Below, piece by piece: positions 1 to 7,653 of a stretch of 53,406 bases of DNA. The notes under the pieces were generated by a model. That model did not search any database. It saw only the letters and a program-made list of their open reading frames with translations, and had not been told where the DNA came from. This stretch comes from Volvariella volvacea V23. Its lineage: Eukaryota > Basidiomycota > Agaricomycetes > Agaricales > Pluteaceae. The DNA is taken from the NCBI GenBank assembly GCA_000349905.1, contig KB722749.1, positions 1 to 53,406 on the forward strand, written 5' to 3'. The position numbers and the translations under genes are program-made. Within the stretch, counting starts at the first letter, position 1. Every line of letters starts with the position of its first letter.

Positions 1-2
1 AC

Positions 3-1050
3 GCCCTCCTCACCTATTCCCAAATTGGAAACTTTTTCGCCGCCTTGGAGTTTGCCAAGGCCGTGATTCCTCACCTCGCCCGCTACGGCAACAACAACTT
101 CAAATGGAAGTGGGCGGTGGAACAACACCATTCCGAGGGCCAAGACGAGATGAGCGATGATGACGCCGTCGTGCTAGGTGACTGGCACGTCCACGTCGCC
201 TTCGACCTCAGAAAGCCTTGCACAGAGCGAGGCCATATCTTTGACTTCCAAGGACAGCATCCCAACATCAAGAGATGTGGAGGTCGACTCCAGTGGTCAA
301 ACACCCTCAAATACCTGGAGAAGGATGGGTGCTTCGACACCAACATTGAGGATGACAGCGACTCTCCCACGGAGAGCGACGACGTATTCCAGAAAGCGTT
401 ATCTCAACCAACATATGAGGAATACTCACAAACAGTAAGCAAATAATGCGACTATTACCATATATATACTAACCAAACATTAGATTGCAGAAGGAGACCC
501 TAGGGCCTTCTGCAAGTCTTACCTCAGCATTAAGGCATACGGACAAAACCGCTACGCCAAGCCGAACAAGACTTGGCAATCAAAAAGGACACTCGCCGAC
601 TTCACCAACGTCCCCTCCCTCATGTCCACCTACGCCGACTATATCAACAGTGACGAAGTGATGGAACGCCCAAAGACCCTCATCGTTGTCTCCGACACCC
701 GCTACGGAAAGACGCAATGGGCACGTGCAATAACGCCCAACCACTCCTATATGTCAACAGAGTGAAATGTTGACCGTATCGATGAAGATTGCAAGCTCCT
801 CATATTTGACGACATCCCCATGAGTGAGCTGCTGGTCAAAGGGAGGTGGAAGGCGTTCTTTGGAGGACAGGAGGAGATGGACGTGACAGGGAAATACAGG
901 GCTTCTCGTCACATCACAAGGGGTTGGAAGGGCTTTATTTACCTAAGCAACTCTGATCCCACAAAAGAGGAGGGTGTCACTCCTGCAATAAAATCGTACA
1001 TAGAACAGAATAGCTACATTGTACATTTAACAGAAAAGCTATTCGATTAA
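3..1050 (+). pseudogene. CRESS-DNA-virus-like replication-associated protein (Rep), 5'-partial, one in-frame stop
   Basis: This reads as a rolling-circle Rep of the geminivirus/genomovirus type. The frame is open from the window edge, so the start lies upstream. Exon 1 shows motif I (LLTYSQ), motif II (WHVHVAF), a GRS-like stretch (FDFQGQHPNIKR) and motif III (YLEKDG, with the catalytic Tyr). A 49-nt intron (435-483: GTAAGC, branch ACTAAC, TAG) joins exon 2 in phase 0. Exon 2 carries an SF3 helicase: Walker A-like SDTRYGKT (Ser replaces the first Gly), Walker B LLIFDDI and motif C FIYLSNSDP. Between Walker A and B an in-frame TGA (763-765) sits where the family usually has Trp. The same frame then continues to TAA at 1050. 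The single nonsense change suggests a recent endogenous copy. Read-through or an assembly error is not excluded. Confidence 0.88.
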
Positions 1051-1159
1051 TAGTAAAATCTCTTTTTTTGTAAAAGAAATAAGAAAGACAAAAAAAAAGA
1101 ACTACTAAATACCCCCTGTGTTAGATGAGGACCAGGGATTTGGTTTGGAATCCAGCGCT

Positions 1160-1239
1160 CCCACCCACTCCGAATCTCTCCAGGGCCCCTCCCCCCCCTT
1201 TCAGGGGGTCCCCTCCCTTCCGAGATTCTCTGGGGTGGG
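1160..1239. repeat. GC-rich hairpin downstream of Rep
   Basis: CCCACCC (1160-1166) pairs with GGGTGGG (1233-1239), and GAATCTC (1172-1178) with GAGATTC (1222-1228). The interior is an asymmetric C-run/G-run (CCCCTCCCCCCC... GGGGGTCCCCTCC). Outside it, TTTGGAA (1144-1150) matches TTCCAAA (1253-1259). It lies between Rep and the second viral unit and shares its core with two other sites in the element. A replication-origin or terminal structure is an inference. Confidence 0.7.
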
Positions 1240-1398
1240 TCCCTGGCGCATGTTCCAAACGCGCACCCTTGGCACTCTAAAGCCTCGATCCAACGCTAAA
1301 GCCGGTGGGGGTATATTCAAGACGCAATGTGTTATCAGATAAGATAAGGACAGCTCTATCACCAGCAAAGTTCTTTTTAACGTTCAATAGATTCTAGA

Positions 1399-1453
1399 GG
1401 CCATTCCGTGGCCCCTCCCCCCCCTTCGGGGGGTTCCCTCCACTTCATTGGCC
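1399..1453. repeat. GC-rich stem-loop with C-run/TTC/G-run apex
   Basis: GGCCA (1399-1403) pairs with TGGCC (1449-1453), GTGG (1409-1412) with CCAC (1440-1443), and the apex is a C8 run, TTC and a G6 run. It is the second copy of the element's hairpin motif and sits about 75 bp before the left inverted repeat of the capsid-candidate unit. No standard TAATATTAC nonanucleotide was found in the loop. Confidence 0.7.
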
Positions 1454-1503
1454 TCAGTACCAAAAAGAGGGTGTTTGTTTATTCATATTTATTGGTACTT
1501 TTT

Positions 1504-1595
1504 CATCAGAATCCGGGCACCATCAACGGAGAACTCACGCTGTCAGGTTACCATCAGAATTCCATCAGAATCAGGCACCATCAACGGAGAACTCA
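1504..1595 (+). repeat. Iteron-like direct repeats
   Basis: A 22-bp sequence starting GGCACCATCAAC occurs twice (1516-1537 and 1574-1595). The 9-mer CATCAGAAT occurs three times (1504, 1552, 1563), and its reverse complement occurs twice in the distal repeat near 4194-4214. Small repeated motifs near a hairpin are what Rep-binding iterons look like in CRESS DNA viruses. That role is inferred. Confidence 0.6.
1531..1571. repeat. Left 41-bp inverted repeat of the viral unit
   Basis: These 41 bases are the exact reverse complement of 4194-4234. The pair encloses both genes of the second unit (1820-2437 and 2650-3867). No clear target-site duplication is visible outside the pair. Confidence 0.9.
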
Positions 1596-1819
1596 TGTCA
1601 ACCTATCCCTGTTTACTCGGGAACCCGCAGTCAAAACTACTTAAAAGACGTCAAATGACTTCTCTATCTCTACTAAACAACCACATCCGTATACAAACAT
1701 GTCCACACCCAAAACCAACATATATAGCCCCCTTCCAACTACTCCCCCCCCCCACCACCTTGCTCCCCTCCACCAACTTCCACTCCCACTCTCTCCCCTT
1801 ATTACGAGCATCAAATCCT

Positions 1820-2437
1820 ATGGCATCCTCACTCCACCGTGAAGACACACTCCTTATCGAAGAACCCAACCCCGATCGACCAATACCTCCACCTCCTGAA
1901 TGGCCAATCGGAGTAGTCCTTCGAATTATCGTCGTCCATGCCTCCCACTGCAAGTGGCACCAAACATGGTGCTCAACCTGCATCCCTGAACTTCAAACTT
2001 GGGAATATCAATCACGCCGCTTTGGCACGTGCCCGCCGAGAGATTGCTCATGCATACCAGATGCGTGGATATTTTCGGTAAGTACTAATTAGTCTATATT
2101 TAGCCCTCCTAATTATAGGCTAATTATTACTTACTTCTCACAGCCGATACCGCCCATACACGAAACGCAAGAAAGCGCCCTCATCACCTGGCGTTTGTTT
2201 CAGCGATTCAAAAAAAGAGACCTCACAGAAGAGGTCCGACAAGGCCAGCAACTCTACTACGCCGAGATCCTCCTAAACGACGACAGAGAGGAGTTACAAC
2301 CATGGGAACAGGAAAGGACTTTTCGTTACATACCTGATGCACCACACCCCCCCAACTCAACTCGAGACCAATGGTGGTACCAATGCATCCATAAAGTACC
2401 TGATCCCTTTGTAAAGAAATGTAACAAATGCTGGTAG
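1820..2437 (+). CDS. Cys-rich 183-aa protein of the viral element, two exons
   Basis: I do not recognise this protein. The ATG at 1820 follows a TATATAG box at about 1720. Exon 1 (1820-2077, 86 codons) joins exon 2 (2144-2437) in phase 0 across a 66-nt intron with GTAAGT, several TAAT branch candidates and CTCACAG. The N-terminal half has a Pro-rich stretch, then a Cys/His cluster (CKWHQTWCSTC, later CPPRDCSC) that could bind zinc. The C-terminal half is charged (RFKKRDLTEE, ERTFRYIPD) and ends in KKCNKCW. It lies upstream of the capsid candidate on the same strand within the inverted-repeat-bounded unit. It may be an accessory, movement or regulatory protein. Nothing in the sequence decides between these. 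Confidence 0.6.
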
Positions 2438-2506
2438 GGTACTTAGCGGTGGGAGGGCGGGACTTTTCTTTTCTTTTTTTTTCGCATAGGTCTATAATCG
2501 CATGAA

Positions 2507-2560
2507 CGAATTCTATATAAATCAGTATATAAATATAAATCAGTCTATAAATATAAAGAT
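2507..2560 (+). promoter_or_regulatory. TATA-repeat promoter candidate for the capsid-candidate gene
   Basis: TATAAATCAGT-type units are repeated about three times just after a T-rich tract, 90-140 bp before the ATG at 2650. It is the only strong TATA cluster between the two genes of the unit. Confidence 0.5.
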
Positions 2561-2649
2561 TCTTTCTCGCAATCACATGATGAAGTAAGGAGTGAAACAA
2601 ATAAAAATAAATATTTAAACATCACTTAAACGAAAAACACCCCAAACCC

Positions 2650-3867
2650 ATGTCTGACTCGAACACCCACAAGAAAAAGCGTTCCACTCAGATCACCGAT
2701 TTCTTCTTAGCTTCTCGCACTACTACCACCTCCCTAACTACCAAAAGATCAAAGACCACCCACAGACGCTCATCATCAAGTGTCTCCACTCTTCCCAACC
2801 GCAGCAACGCACTACCCGTCAACCGCACAGCCTTTTTTGGACGTTTCTCATCCAAGTCCACTATCCCAAAGTACACCAAACAAAACGTCTTCTCTAGACG
2901 TTACGGAAAACTACCAGCAAACCGGAAATACAATCAAACCACCACCATGGCAACCGCAAGCACAGGGCTAGGCCACATCAAGGCCGCACAAGACCTCGGT
3001 AAGAAAATTGAGGAAACCACACGCTATTACGAAACGCGCACAGTCATCCCAACCAAAGGTGCCATCAACCAACCCGCTACATTCCAACGTAGCAAGATCA
3101 ATGTGTCCATGCGAACGGCCAATCATTGGCCAACATGGACCATCTGCCTATTCGCAATGGACTTCACCAACATTGGCAACCACTATACGGAGAACATAGG
3201 ATACCACCACAAATCTACCATCGACTTGGTCAAGACCACCACCAAGTTTCTCTACAAAACCACCAGCAACCAGGCGTGGAAGCGCCGCATCATAGTCTGG
3301 ACCCATCCAGACTTCAACGAATTCAATCGTTGCACAGACGTGTCCGGAAATGGACAAACCATTGGGGAGCACGAGCTCCTTCCCTTTGTCGGCACCCTGA
3401 CTGGCAACTACACCACACGCAGGGCCATCATAGCGTGGCAAGAAACCTACTTCAACAACGAAGTAGAGAACAACGTCGACAGGAGAATCGATTATCTCCT
3501 GGAAGCACCCTTACACACCAAATACCCGTCCACCCCATTCTACTGGGGCACCACAGCATCGGTAGGGGTGCTATACGATGCAACGGACACTATACCCAGC
3601 AAGGAACACCACCTAGACTCTGGGATATACCTGGATGACACCTGGCAACAAGGGCCAGGTCTGATTGAATACAACGACAGGATAGAAAGAGGTGGGAACG
3701 TACTTGGACAATGGGACAAGATCAAGCACAACAAGAACACGTACATGACGGTGATATGGGAACCGGAAGGACGGCATTCAGGGGAGTCGCTACCAAGAGA
3801 AGAAGCAACGGGATTGGACAATTCGCTATCTATAGATGTAATACATACTATACATTGGCGAGAGTAG
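2650..3867 (+). CDS. Putative capsid-like protein of the CRESS-like element (405 aa)
   Basis: This is an uninterrupted single-exon frame of 405 codons. The first about 95 residues are rich in Lys, Arg, Ser and Thr (KKKRSTQITDFF, TTKRSKTTHRRSSSS, RRYGKLPANRKYN), as in the DNA-binding arm of many CRESS capsid proteins. The rest is Thr/Trp/Tyr-rich, with alternating hydrophobic segments suggestive of beta strands (TWTICLFAMDF, WKRRIIVWTHPDF) and a conserved-looking end (MTVIWEPEG). The assignment as capsid rests on basic N terminus, size and position next to a Rep, not on a recognised motif. The intact frame contrasts with the broken Rep next door. A histone-like or nuclear protein of fungal origin is the alternative, but the flanking 41-bp inverted repeats tie it to the element. 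Confidence 0.55.
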   Translation: MSDSNTHKKKRSTQITDFFLASRTTTTSLTTKRSKTTHRRSSSSVSTLPNRSNALPVNRTAFFGRFSSKSTIPKYTKQNVFSRRYGKLPANRKYNQTTTMATASTGLGHIKAAQDLGKKIEETTRYYETRTVIPTKGAINQPATFQRSKINVSMRTANHWPTWTICLFAMDFTNIGNHYTENIGYHHKSTIDLVKTTTKFLYKTTSNQAWKRRIIVWTHPDFNEFNRCTDVSGNGQTIGEHELLPFVGTLTGNYTTRRAIIAWQETYFNNEVENNVDRRIDYLLEAPLHTKYPSTPFYWGTTASVGVLYDATDTIPSKEHHLDSGIYLDDTWQQGPGLIEYNDRIERGGNVLGQWDKIKHNKNTYMTVIWEPEGRHSGESLPREEATGLDNSLSIDVIHTIHWRE

Positions 3868-3984
3868 ATTTTCCCGTCTTAGAAAAAAAAGGATTTTTGC
3901 AGCCTAGAATCGTTTCCCAGGTTTTCATTGAGGGTAGGACCAAAAACCTTAGAAAGCACACTAACGTGCGACCTTGGAAATTCC

Positions 3985-4060
3985 ATTCCGGGGAACACCT
4001 ACAGGACTCCTCCCCTCCCTTTGGGGGGTCCCCTCCTTCCGGGGTTCACCTCCATTCCAT
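3985..4060. repeat. Third copy of the GC-rich hairpin core
   Basis: CCTCCCCTCCC is followed by GGGGGGTCCCCTCC, as in the 1160 and 1399 units. The flanking stem is weaker here. It lies between the capsid candidate and the right inverted repeat. Confidence 0.5.
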
Positions 4061-4193
4061 TGCCCTACGGGCATGACTTATAACTGTGGCTGAGAATAGT
4101 GCTTCGCACGCGCTACCGCGCAACAAGGATAAGACTTCCAGTCAGAAGGGTAGAGGCTTGTTTATTTATATTTGTGATTTTGTTGGTACCTAC

Positions 4194-4234
4194 ATTCTGA
4201 TGGAATTCTGATGGTAACCTGACAGCGTGAGTTC
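4194..4234. repeat. Right 41-bp inverted repeat of the viral unit
   Basis: Exact reverse complement of 1531-1571. A TTTATTTATATTT...TTGGTAC stretch just before it (4159-4190) also resembles, in direct orientation, 1477-1500, so both boundaries share more than the repeat. Confidence 0.9.
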
Positions 4235-4276
4235 CCCATCCTTTGTTTCCAAGTCTTTTTGATCAACCAATGGGAT

Positions 4277-4347
4277 GCTGGCTGCTTTTTTTTTTTCAGC
4301 CTATGGGGTGAATCTTATTCGCCCCATAGGCTTCTTTTTTCCAGCCA
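4277..4347. repeat. Hairpin at the viral/host junction
   Basis: A 15-bp stem (4299-4313 with 4317-4331, GCCTATGGGG pairing CCCCATAGGC, one G-T) closes on a 3-nt loop. An outer CTGGCTG (4277-4283) pairs with CAGCCAG (4341-4347) across T-rich arms. It lies between the right inverted repeat and the truncated Crinkler gene. Confidence 0.7.
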
Positions 4348-4364
4348 GAACCCCAGAGTCCTGA

Positions 4365-4380
4365 CCCCTAACCCCCTAAC
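4365..4380 (-). other. Telomere-like TTAGGG(G) pair at the truncation point
   Basis: The plus strand reads CCCCTAACCCCCTAAC, two imperfect copies of the basidiomycete telomere unit TTAGGG on the minus strand. The stop codon of the truncated Crinkler kinase (4376-4378) lies inside it. Two units can occur by chance. Confidence 0.4.
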
Positions 4381-6651
4381 AAGTTGGTGCGCAGCCATAG
4401 TCCACACAGAGACGATGAACCTCGCTCGAGTATCGCTTGGTAAATTTGATGCATACCCTGCGCCCATGTTCAGTTTGTGCATAAAAGACCAGCCGATTAG
4501 TTTCTGGCTGTGCGACTTCGTATGTAAATCTTTGGAGATGGCCGTCAAAGTCGGTATACGTGCGGGGGTAAGGGCAGGTCACTGTGGTAGGCGTTGTATC
4601 AAGATGAGGAATTGCATGGGAATAATGGCGCAATAATTTTTGCACAGTGGCCTTAAAGGATCCAAAGATACGAGCTGCCATTTCTTGCATGGAATAATCT
4701 GTGGCATGCCAACAAAGTGGGATAACCGGAGCCAGGATGTCAGCATGGATGTGTTCTCGGAAAACACACCCAAAGATGGCAATGTAAGGTCCTGATAAGA
4801 TACAATACAATCAACAATCAGGGAAAAGTTCGCAGGAAAATGCTGGTAGGGAGACATACCGAACACAGCGAGAAGGAAACAAGGGAAACGGGAATTTAAG
4901 TGTTCACCACTTTTGATGGTACGCGTGAACTGACGGTAGTAACACATTCCCTCCAGAAAGGGTTCAGCGCCACCATTTCCAACCTCATTTTTCCCTTCCA
5001 ATATAGCGCATACATACTGGTCTGTTTTATCCGTCACATGGCCATCCGTCGAAAAATTTGTTGATCCAACTTTTGCAGTCATTAACTTTACACCATATGC
5101 GGCTAGTAACTTCCGACACTCCTCCAAGCGCCGCCCTTCATCGCTGTAAAACGTGCACATGGCTTCTGAGAGCTTTAGCACAAAATCATTGTCTTCAGCG
5201 GTTGGTTGATAGCCTATACAGTCATCCACAAATTCAGCGAATATTCTCTCAAAGAGCGTGATCGGAATGGGATAGGCTGCATTGCGAGGACGATTGCATT
5301 GGTACTCCCCCTCTTTCTGCACTGCAGCGAAATTCTTCGGTTGTCCACCGGTAGAGAGAGCCTCTTGCTTCTTCAGGTAGTTCATTCGCCGTAGAATCAG
5401 GGCGTTAACACCTTCCCGTGCTATCGCTGTAGAACAGTAGTATTAGTACGACAATAGGACGGAGCAAATATCGGGCACCAACAACTAGAGTGATTTCGCA
5501 GAACAACGATGATATGAATATGATTTGGAGGGCAACCCGTAAAAATAGTGGAAATCCGATCTGTTGCGTTGACCAGTTCCTCGCCTTGATGTTTGAGATG
5601 GCTGTTGTAATTTTGTTCAGGTAACGATACTTTCAAGAGTTTAAAGTCAGCAGCTTTTGTTTGCAGGTGTGTCGCAATCTGGGTTTTGAGCGTGTAAAGG
5701 CTTGCATCGGATTTGAGTTGGACCTCAAATAAACTGTCCTTTCCACGACCAAAAACGGCGCAATTAATTCTGAGGACTGTATATTGCACCGAGTGGCCAA
5801 TGCACGTGCGGCCACGCAGCAATTAGCTGTGAACGCCATTCATTACGAACAATGACTGGGAGCCCACCTTTAGGCTTAACACACAAAATAAATTGCACTC
5901 CCTCCGATGTGCATGTGGGCAAAGCAGAGATCCTGTCAATAGGTTTCAACTCTCGCGATTCACATTCTAGAACGCGTTTGAATAGCGTGTCGCGTGGCTC
6001 AATGGACAAAGGCGTTAACTGATGAGAAACCAATGAAACCACATCCATGACGTTAGAGATGATCGTTGCACTTTACCAAGTAAGCTGGAGTGTAGTCGAA
6101 ACTGTCGTGATTTAATGTGATCGAGGACTTGTTGTAAAAAGCGTCCATAAGCGCATAAACAGTAGCGTTGGCAGGGAGTTGAACGTTGATCAAATTGTCC
6201 ATTCTGTGACCAGAAACGATGCAGTTAAGTCTGAGGACTGTATATCGAACCAAGTGGCCAATGCACATCAAACAATGATGAAACCAAGTTTAAAATGAAT
6301 CGACATCAATTAAAATGCAATATTCGACTTACATGGGACCCTTATGATGACGTGGACATGGTCTTCTGCAGGCTCCACTGGGAACAACTTGCCGATTTTC
6401 TTTGTAGGGCTCAGCATATCTTCATCATCGAGCTCAGGCTTTTGTGGAGCCTTGTCCTTTGCAATAACTAAAATCTCGACTTTCCAGAGGTCAAGCTGAT
6501 CTGCATTGATGCCCTGGAAGTAGTTTGGTTTCTTGGCGATGATGAGCTCCTTGAGGTTGTCAATTGTATCGTCTTTGTTGGTCTTTACTGAAAAGGCTCT
6601 GGCAAACAGCTCGCCATAGATGAGGCAGAAAAGGCAGATAGAGTTGGACAT
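4376..6651 (-). CDS. Crinkler-type effector: three header domains, nuclease-like domain, truncated kinase
   Basis: Six exons close in frame (6651-6333, 6237-6077, 6018-5868, 5776-5486, 5426-4860, 4791-4376; 634 aa). Residues 1-106 are a typical Crinkler ubiquitin-like header (LFCLIYGE, DNLKELI, LWKVEI, PAEDHVHVIIRVP). Two further header-like domains follow (LNCIVSG... and INCAVFG... ending HIHIIVVL), each entered through a phase-1 intron ending in nearly the same bases. Exon 5 carries a PD-(D/E)XK-like nuclease (DGHV... then ILEGKNE, the E-x-K pair). Exon 6 has the linker GPYIAIFG... and a kinase N-lobe (RRVCIKFTKRYSSEVHRLC, with the beta-3 Lys). The protein ends at CAPTC, before the hinge and catalytic loop, so kinase activity is lost. 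Crinkler nuclease-kinase proteins are known effectors or conflict toxins. Expression of this truncated form is unknown. Confidence 0.85.
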
Positions 6652-7187
6652 TGTAGGGCTTATCAAACTTGTCTGAGCTGCAAAAACAAATAAAATAGAA
6701 ATGCCTTTCGCGCGATGTGGAGATAACGTGGTTGTGGGTGAAGTGGCATCGGCATCAATAATGAGGTGTTGCTACTGTACCAATTGTCACAGGTCACATG
6801 CCACGTGATAACTGTGGTCTCCTCAATTTGGTTCCAGAACTGGCGAAATCCAGACCCACTTGTAGTCTATTGAACCTCGCTTCATGTCAAGTAACATAGC
6901 CTTTCTGAAACCAAGTTCGTCGCACTGACCAGCACCAATTGCGTTTACTGGGGTGCCGCCCCAAGGGTAGTGTGCACAAAACGTGAGAACAAAGAAAAAA
7001 TTCTATAACAGCATTAAACTAGGCTCGAGTGCAAGTACTTGACAAAACCCCACATCAGACCACAACGAAACCCTCCGCTCCAAGACCACTACCAGAGAAC
7101 ATAACGCACAGTGAAGAGCGTGTAGTCTAGTAGTAGTGAACCTACAAAATGAATATTAATTCAGTCAGTGTCCAGTGTCATGAATTA
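6652..7187. other. Intergenic, no gene seen
   Basis: No open frame with recognisable sequence. It holds the promoter side of the Crinkler gene. No TATA box stands out. Confidence 0.5.
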
Positions 7188-7248
7188 GGAAAGAGAAGGG
7201 CCAATACACACCTCCTCGGAGGAGGTGTGTATTGGCCCTTCTCTTTCC
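7188..7248. repeat. Perfect 61-nt palindrome
   Basis: Thirty bases (7188-7217) are the exact reverse complement of 7219-7248 around one G (7218). It lies at the broken 3' end of the pyruvate dehydrogenase fragment. A perfect fold-back this long can be real or an assembly or amplification artefact. Confidence 0.92.
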
Positions 7249-7249
7249 A

Positions 7250-7494
7250 CTCGCAACCATGCAGATAGGATGGCCCAGTACACTTGTAGTAGATATCTGT
7301 CCCCAAGTCCTTTGCCTCTGGCTCGGGCAATACCTTGGCCTCCTCAACTGCGGCGTCGACCTCTGCTTTTGCTTCCTTGTCGAGTTGCTACACGCAGTGA
7401 TGATCACTCATTTGTCAAATGAGTGATCAGATATATGGACAGGTAAGCCAGAGATACACCTTGACCTCTTGCTCTGTGGCGAGACCCCACTCGA
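7250..7494 (-). pseudogene. PDA1: 3' fragment of pyruvate dehydrogenase E1-alpha
   Basis: Read on the minus strand, exon 7494-7460 gives IEWGLATEQEVK. A 72-nt intron (7388-7459, GTGTAT...GTAG) joins 7387 in frame to QLDKEAKAEVDAAVEEAKV, then PEPEAKDLGTDIYYKCTGPSYLHG. This matches the conserved C-terminal end of mitochondrial E1-alpha (...DKEA..EVD.AVEEAK..PEP...L.TDIY.KG). The thiamine-pyrophosphate fold and the rest of the enzyme are absent. The last residues run into the palindrome, so the natural end is lost. A full gene must exist elsewhere. This is a transposed or duplicated scrap. Confidence 0.78.
7401..7429. repeat. Perfect 29-nt palindrome
   Basis: TGATCACTCATTTG (7401-7414) is repeated inverted at 7416-7429 around a single T. 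It lies inside the intron of the E1-alpha fragment, about 150 bp from the 61-nt palindrome, and has the same one-base-spacer design. Confidence 0.9.
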
Positions 7495-7653
7495 TACATC
7501 GCATGCAGACCCCGGATTGTGCGAGGGAGCCCCAGTCGAGCAAGATCTAGCCGACATCCCGGGCAAAGGGGGACATGTTGTATCCATTGTATCCATCTGC
7601 AAAGCCCGCGCTGCCTGCATGACGCAATGCAGAGCAACAATATCAGCTGCTTG

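Noticed and set aside
1448..1819. Plus frame upstream of the 183-aa protein as an N-terminal extension
   Set aside because: It crosses the inverted repeat and the iterons, does not start with ATG near a promoter, and its composition is not coding-like.
2095..2130. TAATTATTAC as a CRESS nonanucleotide origin
   Set aside because: One base longer than the canonical TAATATTAC, lies inside the intron of the 183-aa gene and is not in a hairpin loop.
7401..7429. Palindrome as a transcription terminator or operator
   Set aside because: It sits in an intron of a eukaryotic gene fragment. Structural mutation or artefact explains it better.
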